Positions 1 to 7,923 of a DNA stretch of 64,000 bases are shown here, piece by piece. The notes under the pieces were generated by a model. It did not search any database. It was not told where the DNA came from and worked only from the letters and a program-made list of their open reading frames with translations. The stretch's first letter is position 1. Each line of letters opens with the position of its first letter. The DNA comes from Leisingera daeponensis DSM 23529 (GTDB lineage Bacteria; Pseudomonadota; Alphaproteobacteria; Rhodobacterales; Rhodobacteraceae), in contig NZ_KI421500.1 in NCBI RefSeq assembly GCF_000473145.1, positions 3,673,583 to 3,737,582 of the forward strand, in the 5' to 3' direction. The translations under genes and the position numbers were made by a program.

Positions 1-2
1 TT

Positions 3-545
3 CTCTACATCAGGCGCGATCTGGCCAACAGGCTCGATCCGCCTTTCATCGACCTCCACGCGGCGAACTGGAGCGCCGAGCGCAGCTTCGATATCGCCCC
101 GGCGGCGCGACGCTTCGAGAATTATGAAAGCAATGTTGCAGGCCGCATCGGCCTCGCGCGCGCCGTTGCCTATGCGCGCAAAGTCGGGATCGCCTCAATT
201 GAGGCTCGCATAGAGAGCCTTGCCCAAGAGTTGCGTCAAACGTTGAACGCGATACGAGGAGTTACACTGCAAGACCTTGGTGCGCGGACTTGCGGGATCG
301 TGACCTTCACAATCGATCAGGTCGATCCGATCGCGGTGCGGGACGTATTGTTCCAGAAAGGCATCAGCACGTCGGTGTCGTTGGTCAATCACGCTCGCCT
401 TGATCTGGGTCGACGAGAGACTGGCCCGGTGCTGCGCGCGTCGGTTCACTATTTCAACACCGAAGGCGAGATCGAACGCTTCGGGGCGGCGGTTGCCCGC
501 ATTGCTTTGAATACGTCGACTCAAACTGAAAATCTCTCGTCATGA
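3..545 (+). CDS. Class V aminotransferase-like protein, C-terminal part
   Basis: The reading frame is open from the left edge and ends at a TGA at 543-545, so the start lies outside the window. The visible 180 residues look like the C-terminal small domain of fold-type I PLP enzymes of the class V aminotransferase/cysteine desulfurase/isopenicillin-N-epimerase group: a segment ending HAANWSAERSF, a helix with GRIGLARAVAYA, then the RASVHYFNTEGEIERF motif in which Arg and Tyr are typical of the family's last strand. The PLP lysine would lie upstream. The family call follows from these C-terminal motifs and the substrate cannot be told. Confidence 0.75.
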   Translation, partial: LYIRRDLANRLDPPFIDLHAANWSAERSFDIAPAARRFENYESNVAGRIGLARAVAYARKVGIASIEARIESLAQELRQTLNAIRGVTLQDLGARTCGIVTFTIDQVDPIAVRDVLFQKGISTSVSLVNHARLDLGRRETGPVLRASVHYFNTEGEIERFGAAVARIALNTSTQTENLSS

Positions 546-786
546 AGAGCCTTCGAAATTAGGACAAAGTCGCAGCCTGCGGAGAACACTGCTTCGCTCA
601 CTTTCAGGTCTTGCTCTCAACCCTTTGGCATCGGGCAGTAAAGGTCTTGCTATGCAGGAGTTATCCACAGACATCATTCACTGCGCTGACGCAATCCGGT
701 AGATGTGACTTCGCAGCGACAACGCCACATAAAAGACGGACACCCGCTTTGAAATGGCGAACGGTAGCACGGTTCGCCAATATGGC
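546..786. other. Intergenic, no gene seen
   Basis: This stretch separates the aminotransferase stop from the stop of the convergent recombinase gene. Short open frames exist but none has a ribosome binding site or a recognisable protein. I see no clear terminator hairpin. Confidence 0.4.
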
Positions 787-1419
787 TCAGATATCGATGC
801 GCTCAGCGATGCTCAGGGCATCTTCCAGTTCAACGCCAAGATAGCGCACAGTACTGTCGACCTTCGTGTGGCCGAGCAGCAGTTGGACCGCACGGAGATT
901 TCCGGTCTTTCGATAGATCTCCGCCGCTTTGGTCCGGCGGAGCGAATGGGTGCCATATCCGCTCGGCTCTAGTCCAGTTGCCGTCACCCAATCGCGGACG
1001 AGCCGTCCATACTGGCGGGTGGAGATATGCAGTCGGTAGTGAAACCGGCTGGGGAACATGAACCGACATGCAAACATCTCTGGCGATTTGTCCCAGTCCA
1101 ATTCGGTTTCCCGCGTGTTTTCAGTCAACTCAAACTGGACTGGTCGCTTGGTCTTGCTCTGGATCACCGAAACTCGTGCTCGCACGCGATCATCCTTTAC
1201 CAGGTCAGACACGGCCAATTTGACGAGATCACAGCCGCGCAGCTTGCTGTCGATCGCGACGTTGAACAAAGCCAGATCACGCAGATGACCCGCCAGTTCG
1301 AGCCGCGCCCGGATGGCCCAGACCTGTTTTGGCAGCAAAGGCCGTTTTTGACCGATGATCCGCCCTTTGTTCCAGGCTTTGGTTTTCGGAGTAGTTGCGG
1401 GAAGTTGGACTCTTGGCAT
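787..1419 (-). CDS. Tyrosine recombinase/integrase, short form
   Basis: This 210-residue protein is the catalytic half of a phage-type tyrosine recombinase. Visible catalytic landmarks are the first Arg in DSKLRGCDL, the HSLRRTK box (His-x-x-Arg) and LLGHTKVDSTVRY, which supplies the late His and the nucleophilic Tyr. The ATG at 1419 is preferred because GGAGGG lies about nine bases upstream; an earlier in-frame start would add 12 residues without such a site. It has a reduced N-terminal arm compared with XerC/D, so it is probably from a mobile element rather than a housekeeping dimer-resolution enzyme. No att site was identified nearby. Confidence 0.85.
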   Translation of the reverse strand: MPRVQLPATTPKTKAWNKGRIIGQKRPLLPKQVWAIRARLELAGHLRDLALFNVAIDSKLRGCDLVKLAVSDLVKDDRVRARVSVIQSKTKRPVQFELTENTRETELDWDKSPEMFACRFMFPSRFHYRLHISTRQYGRLVRDWVTATGLEPSGYGTHSLRRTKAAEIYRKTGNLRAVQLLLGHTKVDSTVRYLGVELEDALSIAERIDI

Positions 1420-1499
1420 GATTTGCCCTCCGATCCACCCTCCAAACCCAATCACCAGCTCCGCGCTGACGGAACAATTCTACTGCTTGATCGAAGAGC

Positions 1500-1615
1500 C
1501 GGTGACAGAGATGCTCGATGGCAGTCATTGCCGCGCAAGCATTGGGCGGCTCTGAGCCCAAAGTACCGAATGCTGCGGGCTGCGTGAGTGACCGCTTTCG
1601 GGAGAGCACGATACA
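1500..1615 (-). repeat. Dispersed repeat family B, copy 1
   Basis: Read on the minus strand this segment contains GCAGCATTCGGTACTTTGGG followed by CTCAGAGCCG. The same core, in variants of gcagcat..g.cACTTTGGGCTC.gagc, recurs near 11.74, 19.06 and 21.29 kb. It lies upstream of the recombinase and codes for nothing I recognise. Confidence 0.5.
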
Positions 1616-1706
1616 CTTTGCAATCGGGACAATTGCTATCCTGTGGCAAGCAGCTTGACGACTAAGCATAGTCAGTTGCTTTGTCATTGCTACGACATGG
1701 CAAGGT

Positions 1707-3194
1707 TCATTTTAGGTCTGCTGTTTCTCCACAGAATTGAACCACAAAAGCATCGCCATCTGAGTTACCAAAGAGACCATGTGCAGAAGCAACGTCGCCA
1801 GACAGACTTCTAACTCCCATCGGGGCGTCTCTCACAATACTAAAGGCAATAAAGTCTTTCGTGCTGTAGGTATTTTCCCATGCAGGTGAGAACAGGAAAT
1901 AGCTGCCTAGTGCCTCGCTGAAAACGACGTCCCACAGCCACTCGACTGTTTCAGGTAACACCACTTCAGCAGCACTCAAATCCGATTCAATTTTCAAGAG
2001 TCTTTGGTGATCCTTTGCGAAATAAGCGTTTCCGATCTTCGTGAGCCTTAGGTTGTCGGTGGCAGAAGGCCGACCCTCTCGCCATTCGGATAGATCAATC
2101 AGGCTTTCGCCATCATACGCTGCGAACCCGTTACTATGGCTCGTTAAGGTCAACCCAGATGGTTCGTGAAAAACGAAGCTCATGTAAGGAACGCCACCAC
2201 TTGTTCTACGCGCGAGTGCTTGAAAACCAGCGACTCTGGTAGGAGTTCCGGGGGTCATCTCCCACAACCCCTCGCTTTCTGTAATCAGTTTAGGTTCGTC
2301 CACGCGGCTTTGAGTAAGTGGCTCGCCGGCCCATACAAGGACCTTCCCTGATGCTTGATCAAGGACGATGTCACCTGAAAACTGGTAGTCGAATATAGGA
2401 TGTCGAAGATCGGTATCAAAACGGCCAACAAGTGCCCGATCTTCCAAGAGGAGTAGCAAACGTCCGGTGTCTTCGATGAATAACACATCAAAAATCGAAA
2501 ACGGCGACTGAGAATAGAGACTTAACAGATCCTTTATTCTGGCGACTTGTTGCCAAGAACTCTCAGAGCCCGTGCGATACCATATTCTACCGTCTACATG
2601 AGCAAAGTCCCCCAGCCCGTTAATATCTATTGGGACTGGCATCCTTGGGTCCCAGCCCGGCGGCGTTTGAACTTTCGTTGGTGGGGTTCCGACAACCCTA
2701 TAAAGTTCACCTGATTTTACGGCGAAAATCGGACCGTCGCGATTAAGCCGCCGTCGGTCTGTGCGATCAGAATGTGTTCGCCGCCAATCCGGGTCTGCCA
2801 GTCGGTCCAGATCAGATAAACTAGACAAGCCGTGACGCTCAAACTCACCATTCGCTGTGAGCCGAAAGAGCGCGGGTTCGCGTATCGTAGTATAGGCCCA
2901 AGTTTCTCCTTGCCGATCAATTATGATATTCGGCATCAAGCGGTTCCAGTTTGAAAGGGGTGGCCCTTCGAATTCGGTCAAAGCCCTATCTTTTATGGTC
3001 AGAATTTCGTTTCGCCCAAGTTTGATGAAGGAATTCGCAAATCCTGGCACCGTAAGAACTTCAGTTTGGGACCCCCAGTGCTCGTTAGAAACAGAGTTGC
3101 TGACCGCTAAAGGCACAGCGCAGAACTCTTCAGCATGCAATGCGCTGTTCCACGCGAAAGCAATCGCAAGAAAAATCGAAAACCTGTTGAGCAT
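1707..3194 (-). CDS. Unrecognised exported protein, possible beta-propeller
   Basis: A 495-residue protein that I do not recognise. The ATG at 3194 gives a classical signal peptide (MLNRFSIFLAIAFAW then ALHA before EEF), so it is exported to the periplasm or beyond. The mature part has repeated short strands with aromatic residues and Gly-Asp turns, such as WAYTTIREPALFRLTANGEF and GLWEMTPGTPTRVAGF, which could be blades of a beta-propeller; that is inference. Composition is more AT-rich than the GC-rich blocks nearby, in keeping with recent arrival. It stands alone between the recombinase and a dispersed repeat, so context gives no function. Confidence 0.6.
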   Translation of the reverse strand: MLNRFSIFLAIAFAWNSALHAEEFCAVPLAVSNSVSNEHWGSQTEVLTVPGFANSFIKLGRNEILTIKDRALTEFEGPPLSNWNRLMPNIIIDRQGETWAYTTIREPALFRLTANGEFERHGLSSLSDLDRLADPDWRRTHSDRTDRRRLNRDGPIFAVKSGELYRVVGTPPTKVQTPPGWDPRMPVPIDINGLGDFAHVDGRIWYRTGSESSWQQVARIKDLLSLYSQSPFSIFDVLFIEDTGRLLLLLEDRALVGRFDTDLRHPIFDYQFSGDIVLDQASGKVLVWAGEPLTQSRVDEPKLITESEGLWEMTPGTPTRVAGFQALARRTSGGVPYMSFVFHEPSGLTLTSHSNGFAAYDGESLIDLSEWREGRPSATDNLRLTKIGNAYFAKDHQRLLKIESDLSAAEVVLPETVEWLWDVVFSEALGSYFLFSPAWENTYSTKDFIAFSIVRDAPMGVRSLSGDVASAHGLFGNSDGDAFVVQFCGETADLK

Positions 3195-3327
3195 TGCGGC
3201 CTCATTTTGCAACGGGTGAATTCCGTCATTGGTGTTATTGAGCCTTGATTCTTACTCTAATGCAGGCACCGGGAATGCGCCATATAGTCAGCAGTTTCTA
3301 ATGAAACCAGACTTTGGCGCCGTTGCA

Positions 3328-3520
3328 GCGAACGGCAGCAAAGTCCCGCACTGTGTGAGCTCACCGGTTCCAAGACCTCGCAGTCGCAGCGAACGGCAGG
3401 AACCGTGGGCCGCGCCGCAGCAGAAAACCTCGGCTGGCTGCGTCAACGGCCGAGTTTGCAAAGGACGCTTCCTGCGCTCCGCCGCCCCCGGTGAAACCCG
3501 CAGCATCACATGAGGCAGCT
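3328..3520 (+). repeat. Dispersed repeat family A, copy 1
   Basis: About 190 bases beginning near AACGGCAGCAAAGTCCCG and running through TTTGCAAAGGACGCTTCCTG to the CATCACATGAGGCAGCTT end. Closely related copies lie at 19.27-19.46 kb (inverted), 39.5-39.7 kb, 57.06-57.21 kb and, in part, 21.66-21.72 kb (inverted). Copies 1 and 2 share the longest right-hand extension. No convincing gene lies within it. Confidence 0.75.
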
Positions 3521-3758
3521 TGGCTCTGCCGAGGGTCCGCTTCTTGGAAACTCACCATGGATTTTCGCACCGGCAGCATCTTTGGTGCGGCACCCCTTGT
3601 CTACGGCCGCTTCGGGCTGTGACTGACGTGCTGCGCCAGCGAAGGGCCGCCCTCAAGGCAATGACGGCTGTGGGCTCAAAACACCCTTTCGCTGCGGACC
3701 GCTTCAACAACCGCAACGCATCGGAATTTTCGAGGCATAATGGCGTGCCGTTTTAATG

Positions 3759-3798
3759 AGGTCCGGTGCGACAACGGGAGAGGCTGCCCACCGGACCT
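3759..3798 (-). terminator. Inverted repeat after the epimerase gene
   Basis: A perfect 10-base inverted repeat, AGGTCCGGTG and CACCGGACCT, is separated by 20 bases and lies just beyond the stop of the minus-strand epimerase fragment. The position suits a transcription terminator, but the T-tract is weak, so the role is inferred. Confidence 0.4.
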
Positions 3799-3804
3799 GC
3801 TACA

Positions 3805-4289
3805 CTAGGCGCTTTTCCTGCCTAGGGTATCGAAATCAAAGCGAGCCGCAACGCCAGACCGCCAGTTTACCACGCGCTTGATCCCCTCTTCGAAACTGGT
3901 TCGAGGTTCCCATCCCAGCATCGCCTTCGCCTTGTCGCAGCAATAAACAAACGGGTCGGGCGAAACCAAACGCACAACATTGGAGCTGGATTTGCTGACC
4001 GGCTCAAACCTGGTGCCCATCTCCCGCTGGATGATAGACACGATTTCCTTAACCGGGATCATCCGGCAACTGGATATGTTGAAGGACTCGTTGTCGAGAT
4101 CCGACTCGATTGCCATGACGTTGGCGCGGGCGACGTCGCCTCCATAGACGAAGTCCTTTGTCTCATTGCCGCCGTCGAAATAAGCGGGTGCCTCGCCGCG
4201 ATTGAGCTGATCAATCACGCCAAGTATGTAACGGGCATTGGCGGCGCGGCTGTGCATGTGCTCGCCGTAGACGGTCGAATACCGTAAAG
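3805..4289 (-). pseudogene. NAD-dependent epimerase/dehydratase, 5'-truncated by IS3
   Basis: The C-terminal half of an extended short-chain dehydrogenase/NDP-sugar epimerase. In frame from the IS border it reads LRYSTVYGEHMHSRA, the RxxNVYGP-like motif of NDP-sugar epimerases, then TKDFVYGGDVARANVMAIE (a DFVYVxDVA motif) and a final MLGWEPRTSFEEGIKRVV, the usual end of the family. The Rossmann fold and YxxxK catalytic motif are missing because an IS3 element begins at 4290. It was probably part of a surface-sugar locus; the rest is not in the window. Confidence 0.8.
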
Positions 4290-4327
4290 TGGACGTGTCC
4301 CGTTTTTGTGCCGCCCCAGGTGCTCGT

Positions 4328-5185
4328 TTAGGCCACTTTCCGTTCGAAAGCGACCGGGCTTTTCCAGCCCAATGCTGAGTGCCGCCTTCGCGGATTGTAG
4401 AAGCCGTTGATGTATTCGAAGATTGCCAGCTCGGCGGCCCGTCGCGTTGGCCAGGACTGCCGCCAGATCAATTCAGCCTTGATGGTTTTGAAGAATGTTT
4501 CAACTGCGGCGTTGTCATAACAATTGCCTTTGCCGCTCATCGATACCTAGAACCCATGCTGGCGCAGGAGCTTCTGATAATCGTGAGAACAGTATTGGCT
4601 GCCGCGATCCGTGTGATGAAGGCATCCTTTGGGCGGTTGCCGCAGTGCCACGGCCATCTTCAATGCCCGGATTGCCAGATCACGCTTCATCCTGTTGCTG
4701 ACCGCCCAGCCGATCACCCGGCGTGAATGTAGGTCAAGGATCACGGCGAGGTAGAGCCAGCCTTCGCGGGTCCAGACATAGCTGATGTCACCGACCCATT
4801 TCTGGTTGGGGCGATCTGCGCGGAAGTCCCGGTTCAACAGGTTGGGCGCAATATTGAAAGCGTGGTTGCTGTCGGTCGTCACCTTGTATCTCTTGGATCG
4901 TTCGATGCGGATGCCATTCTCGCGCATCAGCCGACCGACACGGCGGTGCCCAACATTCAGGCCCAGTTCTTTCAACTCTTCCGTCATTCTCGGCCGCCCA
5001 TAGCTCCCCAGGCTGAGCCGGGATTGTTCCTTGATATGGGCCAGAACAACCATATCGCTTCTCTGCCTTTGGCTGGCAGGTCGGCTGCGATAGGCCCGCA
5101 GGCCGCGAGACCTGACATCCAAAACGGCACATATCCGATTGGCGCAAAAAATGTCACGATGTTCTTCGATGAACCTGAACCTCAT
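4328..5185 (-). pseudogene. IS3 orfB transposase with an amber stop
   Basis: DDE integrase-type transposase of an IS3 element. Motifs in order: the HTH_21-like SYGRPRMTEELKELG, the first catalytic Asp in WVGDISYVWT, the second in LHHTDRGSQY and the Glu in NAAVETFFKT. Between the second Asp and the Glu, at about 4544-4546, the codon expected to be Lys in GF-K-VSMSGKGN is TAG. The two halves are in the same frame, so a single nonsense change splits the enzyme. Unless suppressed, this copy makes no active transposase. Confidence 0.85.
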
Positions 5186-5478
5186 GGCTTTTGGCTCGCG
5201 AAGAACTGCGCTGCCTTTTTTAAGATCTCCCTCTCCTCCTTGAGAATGCGGTTCTCCCGTCGAAGCCGTTCATTCTCACGGGCAAGATCAAGGTCCTTAT
5301 CGGACACAACATCCGTGTCGCGATGCGCTAAAATCCACTTATTCAAAGTCGATAGGCCAACGCCCAAATCAGATGCCACCTGTTTGCGTGTCAGTCCACT
5401 CGTCAGCGCGATCCGCACCGCATCAGCGCGGAACTCGTCCGTTCGTTTCAATCCCATAGTTCGTCTCCTTTGTTGCAA
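5182..5478 (-). CDS. IS3 orfA, HTH protein
   Basis: A 98-residue OrfA with an N-terminal helix-turn-helix (KRTDEFRADAVRIAL ... GVGLSTLNKWI) and a C-terminal leucine-zipper-like coiled coil (ENERLRRENRILKEEREIL), the normal dimerisation region. The slippery heptamer A-AAA-AAG lies at 5215-5221 near its end, and orfB is in the -1 frame and overlaps its stop. This is the classical arrangement for programmed frameshifting to an OrfAB fusion transposase in IS3 elements. The frame is intact here, although orfB is not. Confidence 0.85.
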   Translation of the reverse strand: MQQRRRTMGLKRTDEFRADAVRIALTSGLTRKQVASDLGVGLSTLNKWILAHRDTDVVSDKDLDLARENERLRRENRILKEEREILKKAAQFFASQKP

Positions 5479-5520
5479 TAAATGCTATCAAAGGAGCGGC
5501 ATCAAACCGCGACACGTCCA

Positions 5521-5645
5521 TCTCGCAGGTGGTCGACGAAATGTGGCTCAGTGCGGGCCATGTAGGCGATCAGTGCTTGCAGGATACGTTCATGGGCGAG
5601 CACACGCCGTTCGAGGTCGGTTGTCTCGGGTGACGCTATCGGCAT
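5521..5645 (-). pseudogene. Small conserved protein, N-terminal fragment cut by IS3
   Basis: An ATG at 5645 opens a frame starting MPIASPETTDLERRVLAHER and continuing ILQALIAYMARTEPHFVDHL, which stops at the IS3 border. Its start follows the TGA of the upstream gene by only eight bases, so it was the third gene of a small operon reading toward the IS. I recognise it only as a conserved alphaproteobacterial protein of unknown function. The remainder is absent from the other side of the IS. Confidence 0.6.
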
Positions 5646-5653
5646 GGCGCAGT

Positions 5654-6040
5654 TCATCCTTCATCGACCGCGCTTTCCGCGCGCTCCGGGGATCGATCGA
5701 CATCAAGGGCTGCCAGGCAGGCTTGCGCGATGTCTCGGTCAGGGGCATCGGTTCCCGGCATGGTCGCCCAGCCTGCCGCCATTAGTGCGTCGCGCCTCTG
5801 GTAGGTCGAGGCGGTCCGGATCGTGGCCAGCGTGGCCGCCCGTGCCGGGTCGGAGCGCGCCATATCGAGGCAAACCGGTACCATGGAGGCGACGACATCG
5901 TCTCGGGACATCGCCATCGCCCTGTCATTCGCGGTGCCGCCGGTCACCCAGCCGCCCCATGTGAATCCGACGACACCGACGAAGACCGCGCCGATCAGCG
6001 CGCCATAAATGCCGGGTTTGAGCCATTCGGGAGTTTTCAT
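5654..6040 (-). CDS. Small membrane-anchored protein of the stress block
   Basis: A 128-residue protein with one N-terminal hydrophobic segment (PGIYGALIGAVFVGVVGFTW) followed by a polar domain with two Cys residues (VPVCLDMARSD and IAQACLAALD). It is probably anchored in the inner membrane with the rest in the periplasm. The start overlaps the stop of the preceding gene by four bases (ATGA), so the two are translationally coupled. Proteins of this kind occur beside stress genes in rhizobia and roseobacters, as far as I recall; the biochemical role is unknown. Confidence 0.65.
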   Translation of the reverse strand: MKTPEWLKPGIYGALIGAVFVGVVGFTWGGWVTGGTANDRAMAMSRDDVVASMVPVCLDMARSDPARAATLATIRTASTYQRRDALMAAGWATMPGTDAPDRDIAQACLAALDVDRSPERAESAVDEG

Positions 6041-6351
6041 TTCAAGTCCTCCTGCGGGGAAAGCGCCGCATCGCTGTGATTGTTCGTTTCGGTTGTGGCC
6101 GCATCCCGGCTCAGCGCCTCTTTCAGGTCGTTTTCGGAAATCGCGCGCAACTCGGTACGTCCGGATTGGTTACCCCTGCCGCGCACCGTCAGGTACGTCG
6201 CCGTCCGTCGGTAGGCCTCGAAGCTCAGCCCATGGAGAAGCTCCTCTTCGACGAGAACTTCGTAGTCGCCCGGGGGCAAATCGTCCGGGTATCCCGACAA
6301 GGTGAACGGGTTGGAAAACGTCACCGTCGATCTGGTCGACCGCATGGTCAT
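6037..6351 (-). CDS. Small conserved protein of unknown function
   Basis: A 104-residue soluble protein, first gene of a three-gene minus-strand operon. The N-terminal half is a beta-rich region (STVTFSNPFTLSGYPDDLPP, GDYEVLVEEELLHGLSFEAY) with a conserved look; the C-terminal third is acidic and low in complexity. There is no signal peptide or membrane segment. A GGAG lies a few bases before the ATG at 6351. It overlaps the next gene by four bases. I recognise it as a recurrent companion of alphaproteobacterial stress genes but not by function. Confidence 0.65.
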   Translation of the reverse strand: MTMRSTRSTVTFSNPFTLSGYPDDLPPGDYEVLVEEELLHGLSFEAYRRTATYLTVRGRGNQSGRTELRAISENDLKEALSRDAATTETNNHSDAALSPQEDLK

Positions 6352-6617
6352 CTCTGATCTCCACGATGTTGGCAGATTCGTCGCTCACCACTGCCGACAG
6401 CCCCTTGGAGTCCGGGCCCGACCTGCCGAACGCTTTCCTCTTGCGTAGCTCACGATCGTTCACCATGCGCTGACACAGGTTAGTCCCTGGCACCAAACCC
6501 TTTGCGAACTCGCCGGGCACAGTCGAGCGCACTGACCTGTGTAAGGGCGGGGAGACCGACCCACGCGTATCCGTTGGGAAACAGGGGCGATCTGCGTTCC
6601 TGCAACCAAGGAATGGA
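6352..6617. other. Divergent intergenic region
   Basis: These 266 bases separate two oppositely oriented small operons of the stress block and must hold both promoters. I searched by eye for EcfG-type pairs (GGAAC/CGTT) and found none with correct spacing. No gene is supported on either strand. Confidence 0.4.
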
Positions 6618-7049
6618 ATGACAATGGCCGACCCCAATGTACTCAACCCGCACCTACCCGAGTTTGATCGGTTTCTCTATGCGTCCGTTGGCGAGGATCG
6701 AAACGGATATGTCGTGACGGTCCTCTCCACGCTCGCGCGGCTCGGCCTCGATCCATGGAATGAAACCGCTGAGCTGGTCGCGCTGGGGCGCGATGGCGCG
6801 CGATCACGGTTGGGAAAGCTGCTTGCTCGATTTCCGGATGTTCCCACGCTCGCAAGCGATCACGGCAGGGTCGCCAGGGACTTGAGCCAACTGCTCCCCG
6901 AAGGCCGGGCGTCAGCCAGCCTGAAGCGAGCTGCCTCGACGGTGACCGTTGGCCGCCCGGGTACAAGCGGCGTGATCTGGGCCGTGCTCGCGTTCATCTT
7001 TGTGCTGTTTCAGATGTTCAAGGTTGGCGGGTCGGGGTCAGGCGAATGA
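6618..7049 (+). CDS. Tail-anchored small protein of unknown function
   Basis: A 143-residue protein whose first 110 residues are predicted soluble and mostly helical (VTVLSTLARLGLDPWNETAE, DLSQLLPEG), followed near the C terminus by a single hydrophobic helix (SGVIWAVLAFIFVLFQMFKV) and a short Gly-rich tail. The topology suggests a tail anchor in the inner membrane. AAGGA precedes the ATG. Its stop overlaps the start of the next gene by four bases, so the two are co-translated. The family is conserved in alphaproteobacteria but unnamed, as far as I know. Confidence 0.65.
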   Translation: MTMADPNVLNPHLPEFDRFLYASVGEDRNGYVVTVLSTLARLGLDPWNETAELVALGRDGARSRLGKLLARFPDVPTLASDHGRVARDLSQLLPEGRASASLKRAASTVTVGRPGTSGVIWAVLAFIFVLFQMFKVGGSGSGE

Positions 7050-7459
7050 CCGTTTCCACTCAGACATCGACGCCAATGGGTCATTCTGCGCACAAGACCG
7101 GGACGCTATCGCCGCGTGAACAGGGCGTTCTCTGGGACATGGAGGAACATTTCTGGACCAGTGGTGCCGACAACGCGCGGGCGACGACAGCAAACAATGC
7201 CATCATGATCTTCCCTTATCCGCCGGGCATCCTCCAGGGTGACCAGATCTGGACCCATCTAAAGCAGAGCACCGGCTGGCGCTCCGTCGTCATGGCCGAA
7301 CGGCGCGTGATGCGGTGTCACGACATCGCCATTCTCACCTACCGCGTCTCGGCGGAGAAAGCCGACGTACCGATCTACAAGGCACTCTGCGCCTCAACGT
7401 ACCTCAATGATGACGACACCTGGCTGAGGATCTCCCACCAGCAAACCATGGTGGCGTGA
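7046..7459 (+). CDS. DUF4440/SnoaL-like (NTF2-fold) protein
   Basis: A 137-residue protein resembling the NTF2-fold DUF4440/SnoaL group: an N-terminal helix (LSPREQGVLWDMEEHFWTSG), a strand with IMIFPYPPGIL, then AILTYRVSAEK and a last pair of strands with TWLRISHQQTMVA. Such folds bind small hydrophobic ligands or serve as enzyme domains. The Trp-Leu-Arg-Ile-Ser-His-Gln ending is typical. It is coupled to the preceding tail-anchored protein through the ATGA overlap. The substrate is unknown. Confidence 0.7.
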   Translation: MTVSTQTSTPMGHSAHKTGTLSPREQGVLWDMEEHFWTSGADNARATTANNAIMIFPYPPGILQGDQIWTHLKQSTGWRSVVMAERRVMRCHDIAILTYRVSAEKADVPIYKALCASTYLNDDDTWLRISHQQTMVA

Positions 7460-7674
7460 GTGCCGCAGTGTCATTCGACCTGCCGCACGCGCCGGGACTA
7501 ACCTGCGTCAGTGCGGCGGGGCGTAGATGTCGGCTAGGAGAGATGTGCCCGCCGAATATTTGGTAGGGCATTTTTTCCGAGTACCTGAGAAGCGTGTGGG
7601 CGTGCCGAACCCCAAAAGGTCGGCATGTCGGCGCGCTTCTTATTTCTCGGACCGTCCATGAAAGGACAATCCCA

Positions 7675-7863
7675 ATGACTCCCGAACAGACGAAGACCGC
7701 CGACAAGATGAAATCCGTCAAGGCTGCATGGGACAAGGCGCCCTCCGGCCCGAAGAAGGACGCGGCGCTGAAGCACTACCAGGCCGCCGAGAAGGCTCAC
7801 ACGGCGAAGAACGACGCCGAGACCAACAAGGAACTCGACGCCGCGAAGCATGCGCTAGCGTGA
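7675..7863 (+). CDS. Short helical Lys/Ala-rich protein
   Basis: A 62-residue hydrophilic protein made almost wholly of Ala, Lys, Glu and Asp (KSVKAAWDKAPSGPKKDAAL, then KHYQAAEKAHTAKND). It should form one or two amphipathic helices. The ATG at 7675 is chosen because AAAGGA lies about eight bases upstream and the protein then begins MTPEQTKTADK; an in-frame upstream extension looks non-coding. Small charged proteins like this accumulate under general stress in many alphaproteobacteria, and the neighbours fit that, but the role is inferred. Confidence 0.6.
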   Translation: MTPEQTKTADKMKSVKAAWDKAPSGPKKDAALKHYQAAEKAHTAKNDAETNKELDAAKHALA

Positions 7864-7889
7864 CAACCAGCGTCTGACGTGATCACCGG

Positions 7890-7918
7890 GGCCGCCTGCC
7901 AAACAAGGGAGGGCGGCC
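7890..7918. terminator. Hairpin between convergent genes
   Basis: GGCCGCC at 7890-7896 pairs with GGCGGCC at 7912-7918 across a 15-base loop, between the ends of a plus-strand and a minus-strand gene. It could terminate both, though no T-run follows. Confidence 0.4.
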
Positions 7919-7923
7919 TCTCA

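Larger units (their letters stand above)
4290..5520 (-). mobile_element. IS3-family insertion sequence (about 1.23 kb)
   Basis: Terminal inverted repeats are visible: TGGACGTGTCCCG at 4290-4302 and its counterpart TGGACGTGTCGCGGTTT reading inward from 5520. The ends are TG...CA as in the IS3 family. It holds orfA and orfB on the minus strand. The three flanking bases differ (aag left, tct right), so no target duplication is visible, and both neighbours are broken genes of different type. That suggests recombination or deletion after insertion. Confidence 0.85.

Noticed and set aside
6170..6646. 158-codon minus-strand frame across the divergent region
   Set aside because: It overlaps two better-supported genes, lacks a ribosome binding site and has no recognisable protein.
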